From: Pseudomonas sp. Irchel 3A7 | GTDB taxonomy: Bacteria; Pseudomonadota; Gammaproteobacteria; Pseudomonadales; Pseudomonadaceae | Direction of reading: 5' to 3' | NCBI RefSeq assembly: GCF_900187565.1 | Contig: NZ_FYED01000005.1 | Span: 186,001 to 250,000, forward strand | DNA: 64,000 nt | Part shown: positions 26,991-39,107 of the stretch, in pieces | How positions within the stretch are numbered: the stretch's first letter is position 1 | How the letters are laid out: the number at the start of each line of letters is the position of its first letter | Notes under the pieces: generated by a model | The model's input: only the letters and a program-made list of their open reading frames with translations | Told to the model about the DNA's origin: nothing | The model's database searches: none | Program-made: the position numbers and the translations under genes

Positions 26991-27908
26991 TTAGAAATAA
27001 CCTTGACGTTTTTTGTCTTCCATCGAGCCTGCGCCATCGTGGTCGATGACACGGCCCTGGCGCTCGGAAGTTCGCGTCAGGAGCATTTCCTGAATGATGT
27101 CCGTGAGGCTTTCGGCCTCGGACTCCACCGCGCCCGTCAACGGGTAGCAGCCAAGGGTACGGAAACGCACTTTCTTTTTGACGATGCGGGCTTTGTCTTC
27201 ATCGCTCAGGTGTTCGAGGATGCGCTCGTCGTCGATCATGATCAGCGTGCCGTTCTTCTCGATGACATCGCGTTCGGCGGCAAAATACAGCGGCACGATC
27301 GGGATGCCTTCAAGGTAGATGTACTGCCAGATGTCCAGCTCGGTCCAGTTCGACAGCGGGAAGACGCGGATAGACTCGCCCTTGTTGACCTTGCCGTTGT
27401 AGACGTTCCACAGCTCGGGACGCTGGTTTTTCGGGTCCCAGCGGTGCTTGCTGTCGCGGAACGAGTACACGCGCTCCTTGGCGCGGGACTTCTCTTCATC
27501 GCGACGGGCACCGCCGAAGGCCGCGTCGAAACCATGCTTGTCCAATGCCTGTTTCAGGCCTTCGGTCTTCATGATGTCGGTGTGCTTGGCACTGCCGTGG
27601 GTGAACGGGTTGATGCCCTGCGCAACGCCTTCCGGGTTGACGTGGGTGATCAGGTCCAGGCCCAGCTCGGCGACCATCTTGTCGCGGAAGCTGTACATCT
27701 CCTGGAATTTCCACTGGGTGTCGACGTGCATCACCGGAAACGGCAGCTTGCCGGGGAAGAATGCCTTGCGTGCCAGGTGCAGCATCACGGCGGAGTCTTT
27801 ACCGATGGAGTACAGCATCACCGGGTTGTCGAACTCGGCGGCCACCTCGCGGATGATGTGGATGCTTTCCGCCTCCAGCTGTTTCAGATGCGTCAGTTTG
27901 TCGACCAT
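26991..27908 (-). CDS. cysD: Sulfate adenylyltransferase subunit 2 (CysD)
   Basis: A 305-residue PP-loop ATP pyrophosphatase subunit that adenylylates sulfate; GTP hydrolysis by CysN drives the reaction. The PP-loop SIGKDSA is at 34-40, and [12 protein letters not shown] with [11 protein letters not shown] are conserved in the family. First gene of the cysD-cysNC operon. Confidence 0.97.
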   Translation of the reverse strand: MVDKLTHLKQLEAESIHIIREVAAEFDNPVMLYSIGKDSAVMLHLARKAFFPGKLPFPVMHVDTQWKFQEMYSFRDKMVAELGLDLITHVNPEGVAQGINPFTHGSAKHTDIMKTEGLKQALDKHGFDAAFGGARRDEEKSRAKERVYSFRDSKHRWDPKNQRPELWNVYNGKVNKGESIRVFPLSNWTELDIWQYIYLEGIPIVPLYFAAERDVIEKNGTLIMIDDERILEHLSDEDKARIVKKKVRFRTLGCYPLTGAVESEAESLTDIIQEMLLTRTSERQGRVIDHDGAGSMEDKKRQGYF

Positions 27909-27963
27909 GGCTACTCACGAAATCTTTCTTATGAACGGCCAGCGGGCCGTGTTCGAGCGGGGA

Positions 27964-27969
27964 ATCCTA
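27964..27969 (-). promoter_or_regulatory. Extended -10 promoter element upstream of cysD
   Basis: On the minus strand TGCTAGGAT gives TAGGAT with a TGN extension, 55 bp before the cysD start. No good -35 is seen, as is common for extended -10 promoters. Confidence 0.5.
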
Positions 27970-28047
27970 GCACAGCGACCGCTTCTAATCAGGGCACCGA
28001 CTAGATCGAAAGGGTATATGAATATGCCTGCCCGTTTGGCCGCCCTG

Positions 28048-28144
28048 CCCCTGTGGGAGCGAGCCTGCTCGCGAAGACGGCGTGTCAGACACATCAATGG
28101 TGAATGCGATGCAGCCTTCGCGAGCCGGCTCGCTCCCACAGGGG
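28048..28144. repeat. REP doublet (REPIN), GAGCCTGCTCGCGA type
   Basis: Left copy GTGGGAGCGAGCCTGCTCGC, right copy with one substitution (GAGCCGGCTCGC in place of GAGCAGGCTCGC). Confidence 0.92.
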
Positions 28145-28157
28145 ATAGGGGGTGGAT

Positions 28158-28916
28158 TCAAATCGGATTCGGGCAATCGATGAAGATGTGCTCAAGGGCA
28201 AACCGCCGCGCCAGGTAATCGCCCAGCGCCTGCACGCCATAGCGCTCGGTGGCATGGTGGCCGGCGGCGATGAAGCTGATGTCGTTTTCCCGGGCGCTGT
28301 GGAAGGTTTGTTCGGAGGCTTCGCCGCTGAGGTACAAATCGACACCCGCCAGGATCGCCTGATCGATGTAGCCCTGGCCGCCACCGGTGCACCAACCGAC
28401 TCGGCGAATCATCGCGCTGCCTTCGACCAGCAATGGCTCGCGGCCCATGACCTCTTGCACGCGACGGGCGAAGTCCCGGGGCGTCATCGGGTCGTTCAAC
28501 GAGCCGACCAGGCCGACGATTTTCAGATTGTCAGGATCGAGCGGGCCTTCGACAGTGATGTCGAGCTGACGCGCCAGTTGCACGTTGTTGCCGACATCCG
28601 GGTGCAGATCCAGCGGCAAGTGATAGGACAACAGGCTGATGTCGTGCTTGAGCAAGGTCTTCAGGCGACGTTGCTTCATGCCGGTGATACACGGATTTTC
28701 GCCCTTCCAGAAGTAGCCGTGATGCACCAGCACCAGATCGGCGCTGGCTTCAACCGCGGCATCGAGCAATGCCTGGCTGGCCGTGACGCCACTGACAATG
28801 CGCATCACTTGCGGCCGGCCCTCGACCTGCAGGCCGTTGGGGCAATAATCGGCAATCCTGGCGCTGTTCAGGTAACGGTCGGCTTCTTCGACGAGTGTGC
28901 TCAGGGCGACGGCCAT
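28158..28916 (-). CDS. NIF3/YbgI-family dinuclear metal protein
   Basis: A 252-residue member of the NIF3 family, listed in databases as GTP cyclohydrolase 1 type 2 homologue. It binds two metal ions. The paired histidines in LVLVHHGYFW (His65, His66) and the later C-terminal AAGHHATERYGVQAL match the metal site. CPNGLQVEG at 25-33 is a family signature. The cyclohydrolase name is not supported by strong evidence in the family; the true reaction is unknown. Divergent from algW, as in PAO1. Confidence 0.92.
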   Translation of the reverse strand: MAVALSTLVEEADRYLNSARIADYCPNGLQVEGRPQVMRIVSGVTASQALLDAAVEASADLVLVHHGYFWKGENPCITGMKQRRLKTLLKHDISLLSYHLPLDLHPDVGNNVQLARQLDITVEGPLDPDNLKIVGLVGSLNDPMTPRDFARRVQEVMGREPLLVEGSAMIRRVGWCTGGGQGYIDQAILAGVDLYLSGEASEQTFHSARENDISFIAAGHHATERYGVQALGDYLARRFALEHIFIDCPNPI

Positions 28917-28937
28917 AAAAGACTCCTAAATATCCCG

Positions 28938-28965
28938 TTCAGAGGCGCGCGCGGCCTCGTATAAT
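28938..28965 (+). promoter_or_regulatory. Promoter of algW
   Basis: TTCAGA (28938-28943), 16-bp spacer, consensus TATAAT (28960-28965), about 55 bp before the algW start codon. Confidence 0.6.
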
Positions 28966-29018
28966 GCGCGACATTATGGGCGGTCTCTAACCGCCTGCAA
29001 CCTTTCAGGACGTGCTTA

Positions 29019-30179
<1,161 letters not shown>

Positions 30180-30184
30180 ACCTG

Positions 30185-30201
30185 GCCCGAGAATCTCGGG
30201 C
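30185..30201 (+). terminator. Short hairpin after algW
   Basis: GCCCGAGA A TCTCGGGC forms a tight stem 5 bp after the algW stop, but no T-tract follows. Termination would be weak. Confidence 0.4.
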
Positions 30202-30222
30202 TATTGGAAGACATTCTCATTA

Positions 30223-30270
30223 GACATGTTATATTGTTTCAATTACTGCAATTGGAACAACATAACATGT
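30223..30270. promoter_or_regulatory. Double Zur-like operator overlapping the TonB receptor promoter and start
   Basis: Two 21-bp arms (30224-30244 and 30250-30270) form an inverted repeat with 19 of 21 positions paired and a 5-bp centre. Each arm begins ACATGTTAT. The left site aligned to the Zur consensus GAAATGTTATANTATAACATTTC agrees at 16 of 22 fixed positions. TTGGAA (30204-30209) and TGTTAT (30227-30232), 17 bp apart, could be the promoter, so repressor binding would block it. The right arm contains the ATG at 30267. Confidence 0.65.
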
Positions 30271-32372
30271 CGTCTCGAACAAAGGCTTCCCTCGTCGGAT
30301 TCGCCTTCGGCCTGCTGGGAAATCCGCTCCTGGCCGAAGAATCCCGAACCCTCGAACTGGACGCCATCAGCGTCACTTCCGATTACGAATCCCCCACCGG
30401 GCCGGTCCATGGCTATCGCGCCACCCGCTCCTCCAGCGCGACCAAGACTGACACGGCCATCCGCGACATCCCGCAATCGATCAGCGTGATTCCTGCCAGC
30501 GTACTCAAAGACCTGGGCAGCACCAGCGTCGAACGTGCGCTGGATTTTGCCGGCGGTGTGTCGAAGCAGAACAACTTTGGCGGCCTGACGCTTTACGAAT
30601 ACAGCGTGCGCGGCTTCACCACGTCGGAGTTTTACAAGGACGGCTTCAGCGCCAACCGCGGCTATCCGAGCACGCCGGACGTGGCCAACATCGAACGCAT
30701 CGAGGTCCTCAAAGGGCCGGCGGCCAGCCTCTATGGGCGGGGCGATCCTGGTGGCACGGTGAACATTGTCACCAAGAAGCCACAGGCCGACGCCTTCGCT
30801 ACGCTGCAAACCAGCGCCGGCAGTTGGGATCGCTACCGAACCGCGCTGGACGTCAACACGCCGCTGGATGAAAACGGCAATGTGTTGTCACGGGTCAATC
30901 TGGCCGTCGAGGACAACCACAGCTTCCGCGATCACGTCGACAGCCAGCGAGTGTTCGTGGCGCCCTCTTTCAGTTGGCAACTGAATCCCGATACCAGCCT
31001 GTTGGTGGAAAGCGAATTCGTCCGGCACAGCTCTACCTTCGACCGCGGCATCGTCGCACCGAACAATACGTGGAGCGGCGTTTCCCGTTCGACCTTCCTC
31101 GGCGAACCCAACGACGGTGACATCGACAACCACAACAATCTGCTGCAGGCCGCGCTCGAACATCAGCTCAACGACACCTGGAAGCTGCGTCTGGCCAGTC
31201 ACTACAAGGAAGGGAAGCTCTGGGGTTTCGCCTCCGAGTCGCGCCCGCTGAATGCTGACGGCCATACCGTCAACCGTCGCTACCGCGAGCGTGACAACAA
31301 CTGGTACGACAGCATCACCCAGCTCGAACTGCGCGGCCTGTTCGACCTCGGTGACTGGCAGCACGAACTGCTGATCGGCAGTGAGTATGAGAACTATCGC
31401 AAGGACGAGCGGGTCACGACCATCGCTGGCAGCCCCTATGCCATCGACATCTACAACCCGATCTACGGCCAGCCGAAACCCAACGGCACACGTTCCGGCA
31501 CGGACTTCTTCGAACACGTCGAAAGCCGAGCGCTGAACCTGCAGGATCAGATCATCTTCACCGACAAGCTGCGGGGCATGCTTGGCGCGCGCTTCGAACA
31601 GTTCGAGCAGCGCATCGACGACCACTCCCGCAGCGCCACCAGCCGCCAGCGTCACGATGCCCTGACCCAACGGGCCGGCCTGCTCTATCAGCTGACACCT
31701 GAAGTGGGCCTGTTCGCCAATGCTTCCACTTCGTTCAAACCCAATAACGGTCTGGACGCCGCCGGCAAATCCTTCGACCCGGAAGAAGGCGTCGGCTATG
31801 AAGTCGGCATCAAGAGCGAGCTGTTCGACCAGCGCTTGAGCAGCACCCTTGCCGCTTTCCATATCGAGAAGGAAAACGTCCTTGCCCTTGATCCGGGTAC
31901 CGACACCAGCCGCGCCATGGGCAAGGCGCGCAGCCGGGGTTTCGATTGGCAAGTCGCCGGGCAAGTCACCGATGCGGTACGGGTGATCGGCGCCTTCGCC
32001 TACATCGACGCTGAAGTCACCCAGGGCGACAAAGTCATTCCCACGGGCAGCCGAATTCTCGGCGTGGCCAAGCGCAGCGGCAGCCTGTTGGGCGTTTACG
32101 AATTTCAGGACGGCCACTTACGCGGTTCGGACGTCGGCGCAGCCTTCACTTATGTCGGCGACCGCTCGGGCGAAGCCGGTAGCGACTTCGAGCTGCCGGC
32201 CTACCACACCGTCGACCTGCTCGCCCATTACAAGGCCAGCGAAAACGTCACGGTGGGGCTGAACCTGAACAATGTTTTCGACGAGAAATACTTCGAGCGC
32301 TCGTACAGCAACTACTGGGTCAACCCCGGTGAGCCGCGCAATTTCACCGTCAGCCTGACACTCACTCTGTAA
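30267..32372 (+). CDS. TonB-dependent outer-membrane receptor, probably zinc/metallophore
   Basis: About 701 residues from the ATG at 30267, with a short signal peptide ending near GNPLLA-EE. The plug domain shows TDTAIRDIPQSISVIPASVL and IEVLKGPAASLYGRGDPGG, then VNIVTKKP. The 22-strand barrel ends in the TonB-receptor C-terminus (FDEKYFERSY... FTVSLTLTL). By sequence it belongs to the siderophore-receptor subfamily, but the Zur-like operator and the DUF4198 partner downstream suggest zinc or a zinc-binding metallophore. Relative to PAO1 it is inserted between algW and hisC. Confidence 0.9.
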   Translation: MSSRTKASLVGFAFGLLGNPLLAEESRTLELDAISVTSDYESPTGPVHGYRATRSSSATKTDTAIRDIPQSISVIPASVLKDLGSTSVERALDFAGGVSKQNNFGGLTLYEYSVRGFTTSEFYKDGFSANRGYPSTPDVANIERIEVLKGPAASLYGRGDPGGTVNIVTKKPQADAFATLQTSAGSWDRYRTALDVNTPLDENGNVLSRVNLAVEDNHSFRDHVDSQRVFVAPSFSWQLNPDTSLLVESEFVRHSSTFDRGIVAPNNTWSGVSRSTFLGEPNDGDIDNHNNLLQAALEHQLNDTWKLRLASHYKEGKLWGFASESRPLNADGHTVNRRYRERDNNWYDSITQLELRGLFDLGDWQHELLIGSEYENYRKDERVTTIAGSPYAIDIYNPIYGQPKPNGTRSGTDFFEHVESRALNLQDQIIFTDKLRGMLGARFEQFEQRIDDHSRSATSRQRHDALTQRAGLLYQLTPEVGLFANASTSFKPNNGLDAAGKSFDPEEGVGYEVGIKSELFDQRLSSTLAAFHIEKENVLALDPGTDTSRAMGKARSRGFDWQVAGQVTDAVRVIGAFAYIDAEVTQGDKVIPTGSRILGVAKRSGSLLGVYEFQDGHLRGSDVGAAFTYVGDRSGEAGSDFELPAYHTVDLLAHYKASENVTVGLNLNNVFDEKYFERSYSNYWVNPGEPRNFTVSLTLTL

Positions 32373-32384
32373 AAGGACGTCCCC

Positions 32385-33104
32385 ATGCACCCTCTCAAAC
32401 CCCTGGCGCTACTCGGCTTGCTGTTCGCCACTCAGGTCTCGGCCCATGGTCTTTGGACCGAACAACGCCGCGGTAACATCGAAGTGATCTACGGCCATGG
32501 CGCCGAGGACAATGCGTTCAAGGCCCAGAAAATCAGCGGCGCCTGGGCCTACGACGGCAATGGAAAAATGATTCCGGTCACGGTGCAGCGCCTGGCCGAT
32601 CACGCACGCCTGCAACCGCTGAAACCACCCGCCGTCATCGCGGTGGCGCTGAACAACGGCATGTGGTCGCAAACCGCTGACAAAAAATGGATCAACGAGG
32701 GACGCAGCAAAGTGCCCGGCGCCATCGAATCCACGGAAACATTCAAGTACAGCCTGGCGATCTTTCAGCCGGGGGCAAAGCTGCCGAAACTTGATCAGAT
32801 CAAGTTGCTGATCCAGCCGGAGGTCGATCCGCTGACCGTTGGACCGGGCAACTCGCTGCCGGTCCGGGTGCTACTGGATGGCAAACCGGCGGCAGGCGTG
32901 AAGCTGGTTGGCGACTATCGGAACGCGCCGAACACCCTGACCACCGAAACCGACAAGGACGGTCGGGCGCAGGTGCTGGTACGTAATGAAGGGTTGAATG
33001 TGATTTCGGCGCAGGTCGAAGTGCCGGTGAAGGACAGCGCAGATGTGAATAGCCGAGGGTTGTTCAGTTCGCTGACGTTCCTGGGCGAGCCGCATCACGA
33101 GTAA
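32385..33104 (+). CDS. DUF4198 periplasmic metal-transport-associated protein
   Basis: A 239-residue exported protein (signal peptide MHPLKPLALLGLLFATQVSA, then HGLW). DUF4198 proteins accompany transition-metal uptake systems and resemble nickel/cobalt periplasmic components; the mature protein starts at a histidine, which often binds metal in such families. AAGGA lies 8 nt before the ATG and the gene follows the TonB receptor by 12 bp, so they form one operon under the Zur-like operator. The metal is inferred from that operator, not from the protein. Confidence 0.85.
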   Translation: MHPLKPLALLGLLFATQVSAHGLWTEQRRGNIEVIYGHGAEDNAFKAQKISGAWAYDGNGKMIPVTVQRLADHARLQPLKPPAVIAVALNNGMWSQTADKKWINEGRSKVPGAIESTETFKYSLAIFQPGAKLPKLDQIKLLIQPEVDPLTVGPGNSLPVRVLLDGKPAAGVKLVGDYRNAPNTLTTETDKDGRAQVLVRNEGLNVISAQVEVPVKDSADVNSRGLFSSLTFLGEPHHE

Positions 33105-33121
33105 AAGCCATTACAAAAAAA

Positions 33122-33213
33122 CTGTGGGAGCGAGCCTGCTCGCGAAAGCGGTTTAACCGTCAACGATGATGTTGAAGGTTATGGCCTCTTCGCGAGCAGG
33201 CTCGCTCCCACAG
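33122..33213. repeat. REP doublet (REPIN), GAGCCTGCTCGCGA type
   Basis: CTGTGGGAGCGAGCCTGCTC and its inverted partner, filling the gap between the convergent DUF4198 gene and hisC. Confidence 0.92.
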
Positions 33214-33226
33214 GTCCTGTACTGGA

Positions 33227-34279
33227 TTAAAGCTCGCCGAGGCCGTCGATCAGCGCCTGATTCTGCTCCGGCGTACCAATCGAGATCCGCAGGAACTGGG
33301 CAATCCGCTGCTGCTTGAAGTGCCGCACGATCACGCCCTGCTCGCGCAGCTTCGCCGCCAATCCCGCTGCATCATGCTGCGGGTGCCGGGCAAAAATGAA
33401 GTTCGCCGCCGACGGCAGCACTTCAAAGCCCTTGGCCTGTAATTGCGCGACCACCCATTCACGGTGCTCGATCACCAGGCGACAGGTCTTGTCGAAATAC
33501 TCGCGGTCCTCGAAAGCCGCTGCCGCGCCGACATTCGCCATGCGATCCAATGGATAGGAGTTGAAGCTGTTCTTGATCCGCTCCAGCGCCTCGATCAGGT
33601 CCGGATGCCCCACCGCCAGGCCGACACGCAGACCGGCCAGAGAACGGGACTTGGACAAGGTCTGTGTCACCAGCAGGTTTGGATAACGGTCGACCAGACT
33701 GATCGCCGTTTCCCCGCCGAAGTCGATGTAAGCCTCGTCCACCACGACCACCGAGTCCGGGCTGGCCTTGAGGATCTGTTCGACAGCGTCCAGCGCCAGG
33801 AGGCAACCGGTCGGTGCGTTCGGGTTGGGGAAGATGATCCCGCCGTTCGGTTTGGCGTAGTCCGCCGGGTTGATCTGGAATTGCTCATCCAGCGGCACCG
33901 CGTCGAACTGGATACCGTACAAACCGCAGTAAACCGGATAGAAGCTGTAGCTGATGTCCGGGAACAACAGCGGCTGATCGTGCTGCAGCAAGCCGTGGAA
34001 GATGTGCGCCAGCACTTCGTCGGAACCGTTGCCGAGGAACACCTGATTGGTCTGCACGCCGTAGTACCTGGCAACTGCGTTTTTCAGCACGTCACTGTTC
34101 GGGTCCGGGTACAGACGCAGGTTGTCATTCAGTTCGGTTTGCATCGCCGCCAACGCTTTCGGCGATGGACCGTACGGGTTTTCGTTGGTGTTGAGCTTCA
34201 CCAGTTTCGCCAGTTTCGGCTGCTCGCCCGGTACGTAAGGCACCAGATTCTTGACGAACGGGCTCCAGAATTTACTCAT
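33227..34279 (-). CDS. hisC: Histidinol-phosphate aminotransferase
   Basis: A 350-residue PLP enzyme converting imidazole-acetol phosphate to histidinol phosphate. Family landmarks: [33 protein letters not shown] and the Schiff-base lysine in [14 protein letters not shown]. It follows hisD by 2 bp and is the last gene of the hisG-hisD-hisC set. Confidence 0.96.
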   Translation of the reverse strand: MSKFWSPFVKNLVPYVPGEQPKLAKLVKLNTNENPYGPSPKALAAMQTELNDNLRLYPDPNSDVLKNAVARYYGVQTNQVFLGNGSDEVLAHIFHGLLQHDQPLLFPDISYSFYPVYCGLYGIQFDAVPLDEQFQINPADYAKPNGGIIFPNPNAPTGCLLALDAVEQILKASPDSVVVVDEAYIDFGGETAISLVDRYPNLLVTQTLSKSRSLAGLRVGLAVGHPDLIEALERIKNSFNSYPLDRMANVGAAAAFEDREYFDKTCRLVIEHREWVVAQLQAKGFEVLPSAANFIFARHPQHDAAGLAAKLREQGVIVRHFKQQRIAQFLRISIGTPEQNQALIDGLGEL

Positions 34280-34281
34280 GC

Positions 34282-35607
34282 TCAGTTCCCCTGCTTGTCG
34301 TCAATGATGCGGTACTCGGCGCTACGCGCATGAGCACTCAGCGATTCGCCACGGGCCAGCACCGAGGCGGTCTTGCCCAGCTCGGAAGCGCCGGATTCGG
34401 AGCAGAAGATGATCGACGAACGCTTTTGGAAATCGTACACACCCAGCGGCGACGAGAACCGCGCCGTACCGGAAGTCGGCAATACGTGGTTGGGACCTGC
34501 GCAGTAGTCGCCCAGGGCTTCGGAGGTGTGGCGGCCCATGAAGATCGCGCCGGCGTGGCGGATCTGCGGCAACCAGGCCTGCGGATCGGCAACCGACAAC
34601 TCAAGGTGCTCTGGCGCAATGCGGTTGGCCACTTCCATGGCCTGTTCCATGTCACGCACCTGAATCAGCGCACCACGGCCATTGATCGAGGTTTCGATGA
34701 TCGCGGCGCGCTCCATGGTCGGCAGCAGTTTGGCAATGCTGGCGGCGACCTGGTCGAGGAATGCGGCATCCGGGCTGACCAGAATCGCCTGGGCGTCTTC
34801 GTCGTGTTCGGCCTGGGAGAACAGGTCCATGGCGATCCAGTCCGGATCGGTCTTGCCGTCGCATACCACGAGGATCTCCGACGGGCCTGCAATCATGTCG
34901 ATACCGACCTGGCCAAACACATGACGCTTGGCGGTGGCGACATAGATATTGCCCGGCCCCACCACCTTGTCGACCTTCGGCACGCTTTCGGTACCGTAGG
35001 CCAATGCGGCGACCGCTTGCGCGCCACCGATGGTGAACACGCGGTCCACACCGGCGATGCAGGCAGCGGCCAGCACCAGTTCGTTGATTTCACCGCGCGG
35101 GGTCGGCACCACCATGACCACTTCGGTCACTCCGGCAACCTTGGCCGGAATCGCGTTCATCAGTACCGACGACGGGTACGACGCCTTGCCGCCCGGAACG
35201 TACAAGCCGGCGCGGTCCAGCGGCGTGACCTTCTGGCCCAGCACGGTGCCGTCGGCTTCGGTGTAGCTCCAGGAGTCCTGTTTCTGCTTTTCGTGATAGC
35301 TGCGCACGCGGGCCGCGGCTTTCTCCAGGGCCTCGCGCTGCTCCACGGTAATGCGCGTAAGCGCCAGTTCCAGGCGTTCGCGCGGCAGAATCAGGTCGGC
35401 CATGGTTTTCACGTCCAGGCCATCGAACTGGCGGGTGAAATCCACCAGCGCCGCATCGCCACGCTCGCGCACGGCTTTGATGATGTCCAGCACGCGCTGA
35501 TTGACCGAGTCGTCAGACACACTTTCCCAGCTCAGCAGATGATCCAGATGATGTGCGAAATCCGGGTCAGCAGCATTGAGTCGGCGAATTGCAGTCGGTG
35601 CGGTCAT
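34282..35607 (-). CDS. hisD: Histidinol dehydrogenase
   Basis: A 441-residue zinc enzyme oxidising histidinol to histidine in two NAD-dependent steps. Signature elements: [35 protein letters not shown], the zinc ligands around [11 protein letters not shown], and [18 protein letters not shown] [18 protein letters not shown]. The ribosome-binding GAGG lies 9 nt before the ATG and falls in the arm of a large hairpin described separately. Confidence 0.97.
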   Translation of the reverse strand: MTAPTAIRRLNAADPDFAHHLDHLLSWESVSDDSVNQRVLDIIKAVRERGDAALVDFTRQFDGLDVKTMADLILPRERLELALTRITVEQREALEKAAARVRSYHEKQKQDSWSYTEADGTVLGQKVTPLDRAGLYVPGGKASYPSSVLMNAIPAKVAGVTEVVMVVPTPRGEINELVLAAACIAGVDRVFTIGGAQAVAALAYGTESVPKVDKVVGPGNIYVATAKRHVFGQVGIDMIAGPSEILVVCDGKTDPDWIAMDLFSQAEHDEDAQAILVSPDAAFLDQVAASIAKLLPTMERAAIIETSINGRGALIQVRDMEQAMEVANRIAPEHLELSVADPQAWLPQIRHAGAIFMGRHTSEALGDYCAGPNHVLPTSGTARFSSPLGVYDFQKRSSIIFCSESGASELGKTASVLARGESLSAHARSAEYRIIDDKQGN

Positions 35608-35615
35608 AGCGAGAG

Positions 35616-35696
35616 CCTCATAGAATTGGCAAAAACTCAGGCGCCCTAACTTAGCAGTCGTTTCCGCTTGGGCACCTGAGAATTCTGGCTATGAGG
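35616..35696 (-). promoter_or_regulatory. Large hairpin covering the hisD ribosome-binding site
   Basis: In the hisG-hisD gap, CCTCATAG (35616-35623) pairs with CTATGAGG (35689-35696), AGAATT with AATTCT, and CTCAGGCGCCC with GGGCACCTGAG, around a loop of about 23 nt. On the transcript the 3' arm of the outer stem contains GAGG, the hisD ribosome-binding site. No T-tract is present, so this is not a standard terminator. Confidence 0.55.
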
Positions 35697-35705
35697 CGGA
35701 TAGAC

Positions 35706-35726
35706 GGGCGCGCCTTGCGGGCGCGC
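35706..35726 (-). promoter_or_regulatory. Second GC-rich hairpin just after hisG
   Basis: GGCGCGCC and GGGCGCGC flank a short loop directly after the hisG stop, without a T-tract. Confidence 0.45.
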
Positions 35727-35733
35727 AGGTGAA

Positions 35734-36369
35734 TCAGCCGCGGTGTCGAGACTCCACTGCTTTGCGCAGGGTGTCGATCAACGCCTGGATACGGGCGTGC
35801 TGCATTTTCATCGAAGCTTTATTGACGATCAGCCGGGAGCTGATGGCGGCAATGAAATCCTGTGGCTCCAGGCCGTTGGCCCGCAGCGTGTTGCCGGTGT
35901 CGACGACGTCGATGATCTTGTCGGCCAGACCGATCAGCGGTGCCAGTTCCATCGAGCCGTACAGCTTGATGATGTCGACCTGACGACCCTGTTCGGCGTA
36001 GTAGCGCTTGGCAACGTTGACGAACTTGGTGGCGATACGCAGGCGGCCCTTGGGTTCGATTGCGCCGACCTTGCCGGCGGTCATCAGTTTGCACTGGGCA
36101 ATCTGCAGATCCAGCGGCTCGTACAGACCCTGGCCACCGTATTCCATCAGCACGTCTTTACCGGCGACGCCCAGGTCGGCGGCACCATGCTCGACATACG
36201 TCGGCACGTCGGTGGCACGCACGATCAGCAGGCGTACATCTTCCTGGGTCGTGGGGATGATCAGCTTGCGGCTCTTGTCCGGATTCTCGGTCGGCACGAT
36301 GCCCGCTTCAGCCAGAAGCGGCAGGGTGTCGTCAAGGATGCGGCCCTTGGACAGTGCGATGGTCAACAT
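35734..36369 (-). CDS. hisG: ATP phosphoribosyltransferase catalytic subunit, short form
   Basis: A 211-residue enzyme for the first step of histidine synthesis. The length is that of the short HisG form, which lacks the C-terminal regulatory domain and needs HisZ; no hisZ is in this window. [18 protein letters not shown] at the N-terminus and [12 protein letters not shown] are family motifs. AAGGA lies 12 nt before the ATG, somewhat far. Confidence 0.96.
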   Translation of the reverse strand: MLTIALSKGRILDDTLPLLAEAGIVPTENPDKSRKLIIPTTQEDVRLLIVRATDVPTYVEHGAADLGVAGKDVLMEYGGQGLYEPLDLQIAQCKLMTAGKVGAIEPKGRLRIATKFVNVAKRYYAEQGRQVDIIKLYGSMELAPLIGLADKIIDVVDTGNTLRANGLEPQDFIAAISSRLIVNKASMKMQHARIQALIDTLRKAVESRHRG

Positions 36370-36430
36370 GGGAAACGTCAGTCCTTATCAGGCTACTGAT
36401 GCCCGGTCGCAAATGGCGCCGGACACACAT

Positions 36431-36450
36431 CGAGGCTGTTGCCAGCCTCG
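36431..36450 (-). promoter_or_regulatory. Hairpin in the hisG leader
   Basis: CGAGGCTG, loop TTGC, CAGCCTCG: a perfect 8-bp stem between murA and hisG. A second weaker stem (GGGCA/TGCCC, 36475-36487) followed on the minus strand by GGTTTTGTTT may act as terminator for murA. Confidence 0.45.
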
Positions 36451-36498
36451 ACTTGAAACAAAACCGGCGGGCACATCCGTATGCCCATGAAACAGAAA

Positions 36499-38026
<1,528 letters not shown>

Positions 38027-38072
38027 GCTCAACCTCAATCGGCGCCCTGTGCGCGCGGGTCGGACATCATAC

Positions 38073-38129
38073 AAAAAAGCCCCTCGCCTGCGAACCCCGC
38101 GAAGCAGGACTCTGACGGGGGGCTTCTTT
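38073..38129 (-). terminator. Terminator of the mla operon
   Basis: On the minus strand AGCCCC...GGGGCT with an inner CCTGC/GCAGG stem is followed by six T. It separates mlaB from the BolA gene. Confidence 0.85.
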
Positions 38130-38140
38130 ATCGATGCGGG

Positions 38141-38446
38141 TTAGGAATGCGCCAACAGCTCGGTCAGTTCACTGACCTGAGCGATTTCGCGCATGTCTTC
38201 TGGCATCGCGCGGATGCTCAGCGACTTGCCGGTCGCCTGAGCATCGCGCATGAAACACAGCAACAAGGATAGACCGACGCTGCTGGACTTGGTCACCGCT
38301 GAACAATCGACCACCAGTGCCGCGGCCTTGCTCGCCTTGATCAACGCCTGCCCCTGCTCTCGCAAGCCTGGACCGGTGCGGTAATCCAGCACGCCGCTGA
38401 GCCGCAGCTCGCCGGCTTCGTCCATCTGGACTGCCGACTCACTCAT
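38141..38446 (-). CDS. mlaB: STAS-domain protein MlaB
   Basis: A 101-residue cytoplasmic STAS-domain subunit of the MlaFEDB lipid transporter, which keeps phospholipid asymmetry of the outer membrane. The STAS strand-helix reads AALVVDCSAVTKSSSVGLSLLL. Its start overlaps the mlaC stop by 4 bp. The protein stabilises MlaF in E. coli. Confidence 0.9.
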   Translation of the reverse strand: MSESAVQMDEAGELRLSGVLDYRTGPGLREQGQALIKASKAAALVVDCSAVTKSSSVGLSLLLCFMRDAQATGKSLSIRAMPEDMREIAQVSELTELLAHS

Positions 38447-39096
38447 TGGGTTTGTTTCTCGGTGGATTGTTCAGCGGTTTCCTTGGCCTTGGCGACTTCC
38501 CCGGCCCATCCGTTGATGGTCTTGTCCAGGTCATTGCCATTGCGCTGCATCGCATCGGCGAACTGATCGCGGAACAGCTTGCCGATGTTGATGCCATTGA
38601 TGATGACGTTACGCAGCTTCCACTCGCCACCGACCTTTTCCAGGGTGTAGGACACCGGATAGACCGCGCCATTGCTGCCTTTGACGGTCATGCCGACGCT
38701 GGTGCGCTCGCCCGACTCGTCCTTGGCAGGATCAACGGTGATGCCCTGGTTGTTGTATTCGAGCAAGGCATTGCCATAGAACTGAAACAGACCCTTTTTG
38801 AAGTTTTCTTCAAAGGTCTTCATTTGCTCAGGCGTGGCCTTGCGCGAGTATTTGACGGTCATGATGCTCTTGGAAATACCCTCGGCATCCACGACAGGCC
38901 CGACAATGCTGTTGAGCGCCGCATAAAAATCCTGCGGATCCTGCTTGTACTTTTCCCTGTTGGCTGCCAGATCGGCCAGCAAACGGTTGGTGGTGTCCTG
39001 TACCAGTTCGTGCGCGGAAGGCGCCGCCACGGCGTTAGCCATCAACGGCAAGGCCGCGAGTAATACCAACAGGCCACGTCGCAAGGTAGAGATCAT
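38443..39096 (-). CDS. mlaC: Periplasmic phospholipid-binding protein MlaC (Ttg2D)
   Basis: A 217-residue exported protein; the signal peptide ends near ANAVA-AP. The Tol/Ttg2D family pattern is present (MKTFEENFKKGLFQFYGNALL; GGEWKLRNVIINGINIGKLFRDQF). It ferries phospholipids between outer-membrane MlaA and the inner-membrane MlaFEDB complex. The C-terminal tail is longer and charged (KETAEQSTEKQTQ). Confidence 0.94.
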   Translation of the reverse strand: MISTLRRGLLVLLAALPLMANAVAAPSAHELVQDTTNRLLADLAANREKYKQDPQDFYAALNSIVGPVVDAEGISKSIMTVKYSRKATPEQMKTFEENFKKGLFQFYGNALLEYNNQGITVDPAKDESGERTSVGMTVKGSNGAVYPVSYTLEKVGGEWKLRNVIINGINIGKLFRDQFADAMQRNGNDLDKTINGWAGEVAKAKETAEQSTEKQTQ

Positions 39097-39107
39097 TTAA
39101 ACATTCC

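Noticed and set aside
26385..28004. Plus-strand open frame of about 539 codons opposite cysNC and cysD
   Set aside because: Antisense shadow of cysD and cysNC, whose motifs are unmistakable; its product is His/Gln/Asp-rich without domains.
30888..32117. Minus-strand open frame of about 409 codons opposite the TonB receptor
   Set aside because: The TonB receptor is clear on the plus strand; this frame shows only GC-driven absence of stops.
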